A model generated the notes under the pieces. It saw nothing but the letters and a program-made list of their open reading frames with translations, was not told where the DNA came from and searched no databases. Positions 19,909-34,439 of a stretch of DNA of 64,000 nt are shown piece by piece. This DNA comes from Phycomyces nitens (lineage: Eukaryota; Mucoromycota; Mucoromycetes; Mucorales; Phycomycetaceae), in NCBI GenBank assembly GCA_022702545.1, contig JAHRBC010000005.1, forward strand, positions 310,001 through 374,000, written 5' to 3'. A program made the position numbers and the translations under genes. Numbering within the stretch: the stretch's first letter is position 1; every line of letters begins with the position of its first letter.

Positions 19909-21078
19909 CAACCATAACACATGTACTCATTTGGATAATGAAGCCTTTGCGCTTAAGAGTATACTGAAAAATCTGGCGTATATGTAGGTTTGGCTTTTCA
20001 ATAAAATCAAAGAAATGAAGCTTTGCTGTCAATTTAAAACGTATTCCTACTTGGTCCAACAGCAACATCTTGGCATGATAAATAGAAAATAATTAGTTAT
20101 TAATCTTGTAAAAAGCAGGTATTATCTTGCATCAAAAGAGCATCTTTATACACAAGCAATCATGACCAATTATTTTCTTTAAAAAAAATTAAGTGGCTTG
20201 ATATGAGCAATAGGCCTTAACAACCAAATAGTCAATGTATTATGTAGTCTCTATTGCAGATCATTCAGTTGTTCTATTATAACCCTCTTGTCTACTCACT
20301 AAATTTGCCTAAATTCAACGATGGCCCTCTTTTGATTTTTGTAATGATTCGCTCATATCAATCGTATTTAATCATCAATGCTATGATTCAATATTTTCTT
20401 TCGACTATACCATCTAGTCATTGGAGTTGCTTATAGCATGGCTTGTTCAACATTGCATTTTATCTGTATGTTATAATGATTTTGGAGGTTAGCAAGGAAT
20501 AATTAGATCAAAAATACTGGTGATTATCACTTGCGATGATTCCCCTTTTATATGTATATGCTGCCTTTGCTTTTGTTTGTCTATCAAGATTGTTTTGTTA
20601 ATAAAGGGTCCAAGTAAAAGTATTGCCTATGAAGGAAAAGGCCTTTCAATGGCAATTTCAGTTGATCACGATTGGTAAACTGGTTTATCCAGAAACACAA
20701 CTTTAGAGAGTACATGTTTAATGACTTTTACAACCCTGATAATTTGTGGATATTACTTATACTCTTCCAATCGATTCCATGTAAGCCCATTCCAAAGATC
20801 GTATGATTTGTGTGCCCCAATTGATATGATTGTCTTTCAAAGGACAGTATATACATTTTTATAGGACAAGTGTCAAAATTTAATGTGTATGTTGGTTGAG
20901 TAGTATGCAGTTATCTAACGATTAACCTTCTTTATTAATGGCCAAATCTCTGTTCTACCTTTGAAAAGCGGTAGAGACATTTGGAAAAGAATGGGTAGTT
21001 TAAGCTATGATAGGTGTAGCCATTCCTATAATCAATAGAGATTGTATTTAGTAAATATATCAGTCTTACTTGGACTTC
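19909..21078. other. Spacer between two convergent genes
   Basis: This AT-rich DNA separates the 3' ends of the SWIM-RING gene and NUS1. I see no gene or RNA in it. Confidence 0.6.
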
Positions 21079-22119
21079 TTACGCAATTTCTGTCAGTCGA
21101 AGATGCCATGGAGGATATCCGTCGAGTGAAACATAGTTGTGAGGCAGGCCATCGTAAACCAGCATCAAGTCTGGGTCTGAGCATGTGTCATCTATAAAGT
21201 AATAAGAAAAAATCCAAGGTAGAATAAGACCTTACCGTGTATAAACTGATCGACAAGATTGATATCAATATCCGAGGCTTTTAAACCATTGTCCATAATA
21301 TATTTAGCCATTTTTTGAACAGTCCGCCCCATTTGAGGTTGCCCATCTTCTGTAGAGATTATAGAAAACTGAAGAGCTGAAGATAGTGTGGAGAATGGCT
21401 AATGAGCTTAAAGGTAAGACCAAGGTTATTTTATCCAGACTTACTTTGGCGCACAGACTTTTCTGTGCTGGAAGAATTCTTAACCCATTGATGCAATGTA
21501 GATGACTGTTGTTTATAAACATCTACAGCCATCGATTTCAAAACACCTGTCTTGCTAATAAATACCTGCCTTTAAGACACTCGTTTGGTTATTGCAACTT
21601 ACCTGATCTATCATACACCGTCAGCTCATTCACACCAAACTCCCAGGCCCAACAAGACATCAGGCATATGTCGTTTATAATACTGTGCCAGTCTTCTAAA
21701 GTTCTCTCATGAATCAATTCATGTGATATTACAACAGTAATATGCTTTGGGATCTTTGTAAGCCGGCTCTTGTCATGTTCAATGAGATTTGTGATCGAAT
21801 GGCGTTGTTCAATCCACAAACAAGTTGTTGTGTTTTCTATATAAGCATATATAGTAGCAAATGCAATGCAGGCCAGGTAGATGCAATGGATCGCAGAGAG
21901 AGCAAGATAGCAAGATCCGTCAATAATAGGTCCAATGTATGATTTCCTTGTCAGGACTAGAGTTGATCTCTCTGGAAGTAATGATGAAATGTCTGATTCC
22001 AAAGAAAGGGATGGAGAGAGAAGCTTGAAGGAGGGGATTGATGATTGTGCTATTATAGATTCAGATTGCTCTGTTACAACTGTAGATGTAGCTGCCATTG
22101 AACAAGAGATATTCTCCAC
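21079..22119 (-). CDS. NUS1: Dehydrodolichyl diphosphate synthase complex subunit Nus1
   Basis: Four exons: 22119-21603, 21546-21445, 21376-21236 and 21191-21079. They give 290 residues. A hydrophobic segment at about residues 69-93 would anchor it in the ER membrane. The cis-prenyltransferase-like domain follows, with KIPKHITVVIS, ICLMSCWAWEFGVNELTVYDRSG, QFSIISTEDGQ and a C-terminal SDPDLMLVYDG and PPWHLRLTEI. Nus1 (NgBR in animals) is the non-catalytic or regulatory partner of the long-chain cis-prenyltransferase that makes dolichol for protein glycosylation. The protein ends right after LTEIA, so it lacks the C-terminal RxG motif of the animal protein; I recall that yeast Nus1 also lacks it. 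The start was chosen as the first Met of the open frame; Met8 is an alternative. Confidence 0.9.
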
Positions 22120-23120
22120 AAAAAAAGGACTGTAGAATGAGGAGGAATCTAAGCAGGATTAAAGGAAGTGGATGGTACAAGGTAATACAGAATGCCAAAG
22201 GGCTGATTGAGTCATAAGAAGGAGCTGAGGTGTTCCTGTGATTTTTTTTTATTCGCCAAGATTTGCCACGAAACGAGGGTCCGTTCGCTAAGCTGTGACA
22301 GTATAATTCCAAATATGGAATTGATGAACTCGCTATTCAGTGATTCAATTAAGCTGCCATTATATATGTATATATATATATATATATGCTGTACCGCCAA
22401 AAGGCCTGCAGCACAAATATTTTAGCTATTATATATTATTTTTGGGCTTGTAATTCCTACAATTTATCACAGAAATATTTAAAAGGTTGGTACTATGGGT
22501 GTATATGTATGCAATACATTAATTCACATGCTTTGCAAATAATCAGGAGTTGAATAAACTAAAAATGGTGTTAATTCATTGTGATTATGATTTAGTGTTC
22601 AGCTTGGGATAATTAGAATCTATATATAGGCAGAGTACTACTTGTATCCATACTCAATTTTTACCTTTATTCGTCTGTGTGGGCGTATTGATGATTAAAT
22701 GCAAAGGATAAATAAGAGGGTTCCTTAAATAAGATTACAAGACCACGCTCATTTTAAAAAATAAAGTAGTCGATCGACAGTAAGAACCCAAATTTCCCCA
22801 AACATAGGCCTCATTCCAGTTGGAGGTAGACATTCAAATAGTTCCCTGGTTTGTATTACCACATTCCGTAAATATTCTTTATATCTTTGCTTTGTTTGCT
22901 ATCATTAAAGGCTGATATTCCCATCAGCTTGTCAAAGAACGTGTCTTGGTGTCTGTCAAGCATAAACCCTTTCCAAATACTCGTTGATTATTAACCATAG
23001 AGATTTCTGTTTTTATGATCAAGTTAGTTGAAGGGGCTCCAGAAAAGAGGTTAGGAAATATTTGTAAATACGGCCAAATAGATTACATGACAGAAATACT
23101 ATCACTAATTTGATTAACAT
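22120..23120. other. Intergenic region between NUS1 and muskelin
   Basis: It is AT-rich, with a TA dinucleotide run near 22365-22386. I see no gene. Confidence 0.6.
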
Positions 23121-26100
23121 CTAGCACCACCCAAAACCCGACAAATTTGTCAGGCTTCCCAAAGGCTCCTTCATCTGGGATGGAAAGTACTCGAGTAAGC
23201 TGTTGAATAAATGCGACCGACTTTTATAAAGATCATCTATCCAGATTTCAGATTAACCATGGTTCTTTCACTTTTTTTTTAAAAAAAAATAGTATGGATT
23301 TTCATATAGTATTTACCAGCATTATTTTCTAGACATTCTTTAGTGGCTTGTTTAGATGAGATTTTCTCTGCAAAAAGCAGCTTTGTACACAGTTCTTGGA
23401 ATACTCCAACGTCTTCTTTATCCGCATGGTTTACAAGTGGCTGAACGTGTGTACGCAAGTAATCCAAAGCGCATAAAGTGTCATGACAGGTTTCGTTACC
23501 AGCACCTCCACAAAGCTGTTTGTGTTTTTGGTTCGGCTGAGCTGATGCAATATTGCAGAGCTCTCGTAATTTGTGTACTCTTGTCATAAACATACATCTC
23601 CTAAATACATCTTCAGGCTCTTCTCTAGCATTTACAAAAAAAAACATTGAAATAGTAATTAAGCAGCGACCGTATTTTTATATCAATAATCATACTTACT
23701 TTGTTAATCTCAATTCCCAAAAATCCCCAAGTCGTTCTGTAGAGTTTTCTAGATGACCTGGATTTCCACCAAAGAGATAATGTACCTTTGTTGTACTATC
23801 ATAGACAAACTGATGGGCAAAGCGTGGTAAGGGTTCAGTTATCGACTTTTTATTCCGTGTTTCAACAGCTGATGAATCGCCTTGGTACACTTTTTTCCAC
23901 TGATTTGATCGCATATTGTATACCCAGAGTTTGCTTTCCACTGCACTACTGTGCCGACCCTCGACCGATCCGGAAAGGACATATATTTCCTGGCGCTCAA
24001 CGTCAACTGTTGCCCTCTGCATAAAACCCGGATCAGGCCCAGAATCCTTTGAGTAATCCTGTGTAATCTGGGTTACTCGGTCTTGATCAATCGAATATGT
24101 GTGCAAATCTGACAGACACTCCTTCAAACGCTGTCCAGCAAAAATAAACAGCTTTTGATGAATTGGGTCAAGGATCATAGAATGTCCTATACGGGATTTT
24201 AATGGTATACGATTCACAGGTTGGTCTTGAGATAGTAGGGGTCTATCTGCAGACAATGGAGGCATTGTATCATTGTCACGTCTATACAAAAGAGTTACTC
24301 TCTAGCTAAAGGACAAGATATTTCAAGGCGTGTAAGACTTGCCTTAGAATGGTCCACTTATTAGATGTTATTTCGTACGAAAATAAACCACTGTAGTGAT
24401 GTGAAATTGTATCAGTAGACGTTGCTCTTCCACCAAACACATATAAAACACCGTTCATTGAGTCTATGCACATTTGCTGATCATAAACTAAATCTGGGCC
24501 ACCTTCACTCTACGGATCCATATATTAGAAACCCTCCAAGCTGTAGATCTGGTTTCAATAGAGTATCTCTTACCGAAGTGTCATTGCTGATCTTTTTCCA
24601 CAAGTTAAAGTCGATAAAATACCGATAGAAATCTGGCTTGATGATATCAGAAGGATCCTGCCCTTCAGAATATCGACCGAGAACAAATATTGATTTTGTG
24701 ACCGGATCAAAGCAAATCTTGTGGCAAGACCGAGGTCCTGGACCCCCGTCTCTAAATATAACATCAAATATTATTTTGATTTCAAGGATTTTTTCACAAC
24801 AAGTAAAATGTTTCTAGTTGCCTCACCTTTTTGTGTTGAAGCTTAACAAGTGCCATCTGTTTTCTCGTATGTTGTAATACCAAAAGTCCGCCATGTCGCA
24901 TTTTCCACTCCACCCTCCTAGCAAGTATATCTTTCCTTCCTTTTCATCAATACACATCTGGTGCCCACCTCTTGGACAAGGAATGTTCTTTTCTAGATAT
25001 CACAAAACAGAAATACATGATAGATATTACATGTTTGTACACATATAGATCCACAACACCGATCTTTACCTTGGTTGGCTACTTTTATATTCTTCCAAGC
25101 CGGTCTGTAATCTGTATGGGTAGAAAACATTTCAAATATATTGTTCGAATTGGCTTGCATCAATATCTGTTCGGCTGCCTCAAAGTTTCCATCTTGAACC
25201 AAGTATTTATGCAACTCTGACAAAAGGGGATGCTCCAAGTCCACGTTTGTTCGGTTCTTGAGGACATGAAATACATCCATCATGTTACGCTGTCTCAGAT
25301 GCTTCAAGCAAAGTCGTATTGTCTCTGTTTCTTTGTGCTGTAGATGTATTTAGCTCACACTATAAAGTCATAAATATACTATCCACATCTTACATTTTCA
25401 AATTCTTTTGTGATTCTTGAAACAATCGATTCTTCTTGGACACCATTGAGTTCGATATACCATATGCTATAGTTGAAATTTGTACCAAATGTCGAGAGGG
25501 GAACTATTTTGATATATTGAACAGGGAATATCTAGAGTGTCGCCATATTTAAATTAGAGAACATAAATGGTTAAATAGTTTACCAAATCATCGTGTGCAT
25601 ATCTAAGTTCAAATGTTTCTGGTACAGCATCATTCTTGAGTTCTTTGAAGATGTGCTCTTTTTGTTAGGATACTTGTCTTTATATTTAATATTCTTACTA
25701 GTATTATTATCATTAGGCTACTTACTATGGTGCAATAGCTCGGTTAGATTGCTTGGGTCCAACCCTCCAAATATCTTGAACTCCTTCAAGTTACACACAT
25801 GGTCTATGGTCTCACTGTTACGATGCATTCATACATATTCCAAAGTGCCTTTCTTACCTCGATGGAATTTTCCAAATAGAATGGATCCTACATCACAAAA
25901 CACAAAGATATAGCAAATAAATAAATAAATTTCCGCTGTATGTTACATACGCAGTACTGCAGGCCTTTCCAGGCGCAAGGTAATGTATTGAGACTGATCG
26001 TGGACACTTGAGGACCATCGGGAACCTTGATCATTAGGCCTGTTAATCTTGATATTCTGGGGGTGGTAAGACGCTGAATGTGACGAGTATCCATAGATTG

Positions 26101-26485
26101 AATACTCCAAGGACTCTTGTGGAGAAGAATCAACAATGGTCTTTGTAGAGCTGTTTATCGTCTTTGAAGTTTCTGGAGGAGACCACAGAGATGCGATTTG
26201 GTAGGTCATTGAATTTCGATGAGTTTTAACGTGTGTACGGTTTGGAGTGGGACGATGATATGTGTTTGTCAGAGTATTGCCATAAGATAGCATCGGTTCA
26301 TCTCTTGCCAGTCGCAAGCGAGAGGAAGATGCTAGTCCAGCTGACGATGAGCTTCTCAGTCGACGATTCTGCTGCGAGAATCGAGTGGGCTTGGTGGTTG
26401 AAATTGTGCCGAGAGATAAAATTGAGGATTGATAGTCTTGCTGAGATATGGGACTTTCGCCATACTCATAAACAAAGGGTTGCAT
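23121..26485 (-). CDS. MKLN1: Muskelin, CTLH/GID ubiquitin ligase complex subunit
   Basis: This multi-exon gene runs from the ATG at 26485 to the TAG at 23123-23121. Exon 1 (26485-25951) encodes a Ser-rich N-terminus and the start of the discoidin-like domain (YSIYGYSSHSASYHPQNIKI, then FGKFH and HVCNLKEFKIFGG). Next come the LisH/CTLH region (LLSELHKYLVQDGNFEAAEQIL) and FEMFSTHTDYRPAWKNI. Kelch repeats fill the middle, with GGHQMCIDEKEGKIYLLGGW, SCHKICFDPVTKSIFVLGRY and GHSMILDPIHQKLFIFAGQR. The C-terminus (PEDVFRRCMFMTRVHKLREL to LFNSLLEYFP) is muskelin-specific. Muskelin is a kelch substrate-side subunit of the CTLH E3 ligase. All boundaries I checked are GT-AG; internal exon limits were not all fixed. 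The N-terminal extension before the discoidin part is long compared with animal muskelin. Confidence 0.92.
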
Positions 26486-29400
26486 CTAGCGGAGGGTTTG
26501 AGGGGGGAAGGAAACCAAAAGAGAATAAAAGGCTATTCTTTTTCTTCACGCCAATTTCAAGTGTTTTCTCTATAAATCCAATGACAAGCCTAGGGTTTTT
26601 CAACAGGGAATTAAAGCTGAGACTTGGTATTTATTATTTAATTTGATTTAGTGATAAGTAAAGGTATGCTTATGAGTGCTGGTTGGAATATGAATTAGTT
26701 CCAAAATGTATCTCGTTTTAAAATTGATATGGCTGTCAAATAACTCCTTTTATATATATATTTATTAATCGATCTGTTATTACATTTCTTATTCTACGTG
26801 AAATCACAATATTAGGCTATTTTTCTATCCCAAAAATTGTAATCGACATTTAAATACTTTCACTAGCAATTGCTTAATGCACACGATTATCTTTATCTAG
26901 AAATATATGCTTTAAGCCATGCATTTATACACTAATTAAAAGGTAAAATATTTAAAGAAATACGGATGAACCATGTTAAAAGTATAAAATAGAAAGCCTT
27001 TTGACATGGGTAAAAATAATAAAATATTGTCAAGTCAATGTAATATTAATAATCGTACAAGGGGGTTGCTATATATATATATATATTATAGGGACAGTAT
27101 TGCTGTTGCTGACAAGCAAAACATTTCAAGATGGTGTTGAAATAATACAAATGTATAACTCGGAACCTGTTCGCAAAGCTACAATCTCTAAAATAAAAGA
27201 TAGGTATATAAAAAGATTATTTATTTGCCAAGGTATTCTTTATGTGGATTATTAAATCCTTTAGATCCTATAAAAGCGACATTCTTTTGTCGTTTTAATT
27301 ACAATACTTTTTTTTTCATTTACATCTAAACAATCGCATTTTTTTTATTGGAACAGGATTATGCAACTGGTTTAAACAGTTTAGTATATAAATCTAGTTC
27401 AAATCCAAGTCCTCGTTTTCAGGACACTATCCTCGCTTCTTATTACTACTCTTTCTATATATATCTTATTTTAGCCATTTTAATCTGGAGTATATTTCAT
27501 GCAATATTTCTGTAGAGCTCTATGGTTATCTCAGCCCAAAAGTTCCATTAGATATTTAATATAAACTAAATTTGTATAATCAATACAGTCGCTTTTAAGT
27601 TGCTTTATATTAAAAAAAAAGACTAAACACCTTGAGGCCATCTACAGTCGCCAATGAGAAAATATAACATGATCTCAAGTTGTAAGATCATCCTTGCCCA
27701 AAGTTGAATTTTCTTGTAGTCTAAATATCTTTCAAGAAAAGGTTTTGAACAAGGCAGACATTTTGAATAGACAATATGTAAAATTGGTGTCTGTTTGCAA
27801 TAAATGGGAGCCTTGAACCTACTCGAGTCTCGAACCTGTTTGTTATGAGAATTATACATATCTAACTCTTGCTTTACTTCAATCCGTATAAAAGCCAAGT
27901 GAATAAAGTGAATCGACTATCCAGAATGCTACCGGACAAAGTAAATGAAAAGAAATAAAGGTCCTGATTATTTATAAAGTTGTCCAAAATAAGAAAACCC
28001 GGATTTTAATAGATTAAAGGACATTCTTAAACTTTGTTTGAAATGAATTGCTTTGAGTGAGAATTCAAAGACTTCATTGTCGTGCCAAGCCTAAATTTTT
28101 AATATCTTTAATATCCATAGGATTTTATGGCTAATTATAAGATGGAATTAGATTAGTAAAGAAGTTGTCAAAAGTCAAGATTGGACCTGATTTACAAATA
28201 CACTTTTTTTTCTAATTGATTCCAAAAGCCTCGTCTGAAATCTAGATTTATTTTATGATTCAAAAGGATAAAAGTGCTTAAATTAAAGTAGCAGCATGTT
28301 TGATTAATAGTGTATTAAAGCTATAGCATGGATGTCACTTGAACTACATTTTTATGAGTATTATACCAGCCAAACTAAAAGACAATAAAGAAAAGAATCA
28401 AGGCTTTGAAGAGCTGATGGTTTAACTCTGCTGATACTGCAATATACAATCCGGGGACCAAGATACCAAGCAGCTGGAGGCGGATTATATAATAAGGAAC
28501 TTACGTGATGGCTTGCTACATAAAGGTATTGATTTTCTCTTAACGGAAATTAACTTGATCACAGACCTATTCTTACAGTGGTATAAATAGGTAGAAATAA
28601 AAGACATTAAAAGGATACAATGTAGATTACGATTGAATAACAAGACATGGTTTAAAGTATTAAAATTAAACCAGATGTTGAAGCAACATGGTTAATTATA
28701 CATAGTTCCTGGCTATATTAAACAGCCAAAGTAAATCACAATGATACTTTCAAAACCAAAATCAGCCAGTTCTTGTTTCCAAACATCGTAGTCTAAAATG
28801 GGTAATAGGAAATATAAACAGGAAAAAAAAAGGTCCAAACTGAATAGCTAAAGAATAAAGACAATATTAGGATAAAGAGATCTATCCCGTTTTTTTTTCA
28901 ATTTTTCTTTTTGTCATTAACCACAGCCAGCTTATAAAACTCATGAACCTCTATATTTATTTATTTATTGTTTAATTTTGATCATTTAAAACGCTATTGT
29001 AATACTATAAGCAGTTACATAATAGGAAAATGACTTGCAGGCCTTTATTAAGCACAATAAAACAAACCTTTGTAATCTTGTAATCGGTAAAGCTGTACAT
29101 CTCTTCATTCGCCTTGATCTCAAAACGCTTGGGGTGGTGAGTCGTAAATTGCTGCGCTTGGTGCAGATCCTTGGATATTTTTATTGGCCAAAGAAAAAGA
29201 TTGATACATTGGTCAGGATTTAAGCATATCCACATATGCACAGCAAAAACAAAGACAAAGAGATGAACATTTTATAGTAATAGTGATTACAATAGTAAGA
29301 CTATTACCTATGGATACTTTATTAAAAGTTGATCATCACATTATGTTATAACCAGAGTATTTCTGATATATTTGGTATAGATATTTATACTTTAATCTAA

Positions 29401-30840
29401 TAAAGATCAGAATAATGATAAAATTGGATTCTCAAAAGACATATCTTTATAGAGTATTTCAAGAATGATCTGCATCATTGTTTATACACATCTTGTCTTT
29501 AGAGTCATCACCCAGGCACAAAACCAGAATCAATATAGTACATGGCCAGATACTCATTTAAATATCTCTTTTCTTACAAGAGTAAACGAATTTGCCGTAA
29601 ATTGCAATCCTGGTCAATTGTATACATATATTGATGCATTTTGTGTAAATTATTGTCAAACATCTCTTTTTATATAAATATATATAAATATATATATATA
29701 TATATTCCCGTGCATTATCGACCTATTTATGATGATGTATATGCACGCCAAAAGGAAATCTATTAAAGCTGATGCCATTTCATGAGATCCAGACATCCAA
29801 AGAAGATGGTAAAGTGGTATGCATTTAGCGCTCAATTGGGATCAATTTTAATCCACAACAATATCATTTGAAATAAACGCCCTCCAAGACCAGAAATTGT
29901 ATTTCTCATTCGTCTTTACAGTTGGTCTACATTCAAATATAAAGTGTGGCCAGTATAGCAGATTACGTGTGCAAGAAACAATAATACCACGGCCATGCTC
30001 CAGCCAACTTGACCACAATTAGTCGAGAAGTTTTAAAAGACACACGTCCATGCTGGTTACTGGATCTTGAGCCACCCAGTCTGTCTTGGAGCATTATAAA
30101 GACTCTTGGTGGCCTAGTAGAGTTGTAGAAACAGCGTGATTGAGACTAGTTAGAGAACATTGACACCTTAAAAGAGAGTACCATTTACAATTTGACATTG
30201 AGTTGTCTGTAAATACACTGTCTCTTATAGCACCTGTTGACCAGAGAAGCTAATGGCAACCATTGAAGCCTTTTATCTACAAGACTAAAATATATATAAT
30301 GCATGATCATCTTGAATAGATAACAAGGTGCTGGTTGTAAAAGAGTATAAGGCAAGTAAAGGTGGCTTGGGTCTGTATAATTTATTTATATTTGGAGTGT
30401 AAGCAGGTGTGAGCAGGAGTTGGCTTTCTAGTACGAGTAAGTGGAAACGTGGGTGTTTCCGTCGGTGTTCTGCCGTTGGCGTGTCCGGCCTGATCGCCAA
30501 TCACAATCCAGTTGGCCTTGCTCCCTCTTTTGTGCCTCCATGTATATATAGCCACAATCCTCTCCCCCCACAACCTCTACCATAAATCCTCTCCCCCCAA
30601 AAATCCTCTCTTTTACTCTCTTTCTTCTCTTTCTCTTTTCCATCTCCATTTTACAGACTGCCTGCTTCTTTCTCTCTTTGCACACCTCCTGCCCCACACC
30701 TTTCCTTCAATACTCTCTTTGAATCTCCAATAAATCCCTTCCACTCACTCACTCCCTCACTCTTTATTTATTTATTTATCTATATAAATATTTAAATATC
30801 ATAATAATCATTATCCTCTTATTGACCTCAACATTTTTAT
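26486..30840. other. 4.3-kb intergenic region without recognisable gene
   Basis: It lies between two divergent genes. It holds AT microsatellites (near 27070-27095 and 29670-29702) and only short frames without domains. The part at 30520-30760 is strongly pyrimidine-rich on the plus strand, with the phrase AATCCTCTCCCCCC repeated twice. I take that part as promoter or 5' leader of the zinc-cluster gene. Confidence 0.55.
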
Positions 30841-31527
30841 ATGATGCCTGCAGACGAACAGCCTATTGAGCCTCGTAAGAAGCGCGCAAAGATTGTCAGT
30901 GCATGCGGTGAATGTCGACGCAAGAAGACAAAGTGCAATGGAGAACAACCATGTCGCAATTGTCTAAAGTCGGGAGTTCCGTGTGTTTACCCGTCTTCCT
31001 CCCACAGCGACGATAGACGAAACGCACCCAGTAAAGCTGCGCTTGAAGCGATCGAAGACCGATTAAAGACAATTGAAGATATGCTGAAGACCATTCTTCA
31101 ATCCCACCTTCCTGTCAGTGATCTTGATCCTGTCGCAGTAAGCAACTTTCTTAATAGAGACAAGCAGACCCAACCGCCCTTGTCGCCCTCTCCAGCCCCT
31201 TCGTCCTCCTCTATTCCTCACTACCCTCATCCACACCTATCGCCCTCTCCACCCCAGCAACCGATATCCCAACCGCCACACTCAGCACCCGCACGGCCGA
31301 GCACACCTCATGATCTCCGTCTTCCTTCAATTCACAATCTCTCGGCACCTTCGGCATACTCCCATCACCTGGTTGATACTCACGAAAACCGTGACCTTCC
31401 TCCACTAGGTCTGCATGACTACCATCTTTACCCTCCATCTTACAAGAGCCAGTCTTCAAATTCCTGCAAATCACATTCAGAAACTGAAGAATATTCACTT
31501 CAACCAATGAAGAAACGCAAACGATAA
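30841..31527 (+). CDS. Zn(II)2Cys6 transcription factor, small
   Basis: This is a single-exon gene of 228 residues. After a basic stretch (PRKKRAK) the zinc cluster is CGECRRKKTKC followed by NGEQPCRNCLKSGVPC, spacing CX2CX6CX5CX2CX6C, at about residues 22-49. A short coiled coil follows (ALEAIEDRLKTIEDMLKTIL, about residues 62-81), the usual dimerisation part. The rest is rich in Pro, Ser and His. It ends with a basic MKKRKR, a possible nuclear signal. It lacks the large fungal middle-homology domain, so it is compact for the family. Two ATGs are adjacent at the start and I used the first. The target genes are unknown. Downstream DNA has a long TTA-type microsatellite. Confidence 0.88.
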   Translation: MMPADEQPIEPRKKRAKIVSACGECRRKKTKCNGEQPCRNCLKSGVPCVYPSSSHSDDRRNAPSKAALEAIEDRLKTIEDMLKTILQSHLPVSDLDPVAVSNFLNRDKQTQPPLSPSPAPSSSSIPHYPHPHLSPSPPQQPISQPPHSAPARPSTPHDLRLPSIHNLSAPSAYSHHLVDTHENRDLPPLGLHDYHLYPPSYKSQSSNSCKSHSETEEYSLQPMKKRKR

Positions 31528-34439
31528 TGCCGTTTACCGACATTATATATATACACATATATATATACTCCTTTAAAATATAAAAAAAAGAACCCCTTCA
31601 ACCTCCCTCTAAAGTTGAAACCTCTAAAAAAATATGAAATATTGAAGTGTAAACAATGATAATTGAAGCCAGCCAGAGAGCAACAGCAAGGACCTGTTGA
31701 GAATTATCATTATCATTGTTATTATTATTTTTTATTACCCTTTTACTATTATACTATTATATTATTACTATTATTATTACTATTATTACTATTTATTTAT
31801 CACTATCCATTTATCTCTGTTTATATTTATATAATTATATATATAATTATATATATTCTCCTTGTTATTTTGTGCGCTTGTGTGTGCAAAATAAACGAAA
31901 TCTAGATTCATGTAATACACACACAATTATTATTATTATCATCTTAATGAATTTCTTGTACCAACAAAATATCAACGTATTTTATTACCATGATTAAAAA
32001 CCCATTTATACATCCCGAAAAATACAGTGTTTATAAAATGAACAATCGGTCAATCAAATAATCACAAAAAGCCCATGTTCAGACTGGATTTGGGAATCTA
32101 ACAAAGAGAATGTTTCTTATCTTGATGAGTAATATATTAACATTATCATATACTAAATTGTAAATGTCCACCGAATTACAGACCACAGCAGAAGTAAAGT
32201 CAGGCACCTATAATACTGGCTAATAACAAGCTGTCTAGGTCTCATAGCAACCAGTATCAATTTCTGGTCTCATTGTCCTTGGCACATGAATGAGACAACA
32301 ATACACATAAGCTTCCATGACGCATCCAAAAAATATTCTGTGGGAATTCCTTCTTTGGCAATTGGTATTCTTACCTATACTACCTATTGTAATCTTCCTT
32401 GGACTTAAAAAAAATTAATGGCATGTTAATTACATACGCAAAAATCACATTTTGAGTGTGAGAACACAAACCATATAAATAAATACAATCTGTATAATTG
32501 GAAAGGTTGGATTTCTTGTATTCTCCAATGAAATTTCATTGGCAGACACAATATATATATATATATATCTCGGCCAATAGAAACCTAGAGAATCCATGCA
32601 TTTTATATACATTTAACAAATAATATACCTCTGCAGAATTTATTATATTGAAATAAAGAAAAGCAAGTTTAATCATATGCTGGGCAATATGCTGCAAAAA
32701 AAAGGTAAGAATATTGCATGGCGCAGCAAACGATCAAGTAGTAAATACAAAGCCGATTCTCAGTGAGAAAATGATACAAAAAGGTTGCTCAAAATGACGT
32801 CCAGTGCTCGTTTTACTCTTTGTGTAGTACAGTCTTTTTCAGTGTAATGTGCCTTTTTTTATTTTATTATTATTATTATTGTTTTCAGCTATAGTTTCAC
32901 AAACTCTAGATACATAATCAATCTGAATTTTGCAAAAGCCGAGTCTTATCCTTTTGCTGGCCATCTGTAATTCAATAGACTTTCGAGACAAACGGCATGG
33001 ACAATATCTTGGCAAATATACAAGATGGCCATATTGCCCCACAAGATCAACCGACAATTGACTGGGCTCTATATATGGTCCCTATTGTCCGTTCAAGAAT
33101 GAGCATGGACGGATTCCAGTATCGATCATCCTATAGCCAACTCAAGGGCTCGATTCAGGCAACCTAATGGTACTGATGGACTAGAGAGAAGAAGAAGAAA
33201 AAAAGTAGCCAAGGATTTTGACATGATCTTTATGCCTATAAAGAATACTGCCTTCCAAAATAACCTTGTAGAATACCTCAGCTGATAATCTCCAACGGAA
33301 GAGAGCGATAGATAGTGAGAGTATTCTGGAAAAAGGCCATGTACATGATTACTGTTAACTAAAAAAAGAAGTCTATTCTGAACAATAATGATCTTGACCT
33401 ACACAATCACGGGTTTATTCCGCACAAAATGGGCTATTTCGCACACCTTTCCAAGTCTCAAAATTAACCCGATCATTACACAAGTACCTCTTTATCAGCA
33501 ATGCATTTTTTGACATGACAAACAAGAGTCAGTACCTCACCAACAAGGTGCCAAAATCGCATTAATATTAGATTTTGTTTTGATTTCCAAAAACAACAAA
33601 TATTGGCCAGACTAGATCATTATATTAAATATATTAAATATACAAATGCTTAATTATTTATTTATCCAATGAGATCTCTTGAAATTTGATTGCTTTTCCT
33701 ACAATTGGCCTGTCGTTTTAGAAACAATCATCTTTATTAATTTCTACTTTTTTCTATTTTGTTTTACTCTACTCCATCTCCTTCTCCATCTCCATTCGAA
33801 TGTGCTGCATTCATTTGAACCAGTCGATCAGAATTCCCCTAATTTGGTCAATATTTTTCTGCCATCCTTTTGAGACTTGCACAAATGACTTTAATTGGTC
33901 TTTGGTTAATCGTGTGACTGTTAGTTGATGATATTCTGTATTTGCATCCTATTGGTCAAAATAAATAAACCTCTTTTGGAAATCCAAAGAAAAAATAAAT
34001 ACATGTATGAATATGATTTTTTTTATCTAATTGACACAGCCAATCTAAATTATCCCAAGATGTTTGCACCAGAGCATTGATACCAAGATTGTGCCAAACA
34101 GCCTATTAATTTAATGCACTTGATTTTTTATCAAACTGCCTTCAGATTATCTTGATAATTATAAAAAAATAAATAAATAAATAAAAAAACTTTTTCTCTC
34201 TGTCTTTTGTATGGAATTCTTGGTATCTTTGTCTTGTTTAAGACCCAAGCACAGAAACACTTGCGTAGTTGCGCCCCCGAACGCTGTGCATTGGGTGTCC
34301 AAAAGTCTCCGCTAATCAAATTCGACTGTCACAAAAAACAAGTCCCATCAGGTTAAATTTCTATATAAAACTTTTTTTGCCTATAAACTTTGCTACGTTC
34401 CGACCTTCCCCTTTTCCTAGATCGTGCTAATCCATCATA
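31528..34439. other. Intergenic region with TTA/TAT microsatellites
   Basis: A (TTA)n-like stretch lies at about 31710-31800 and again at 31925-31945. The rest is AT-rich with no supported gene. The last 100 bp before 34440 should hold the helicase promoter. Confidence 0.6.
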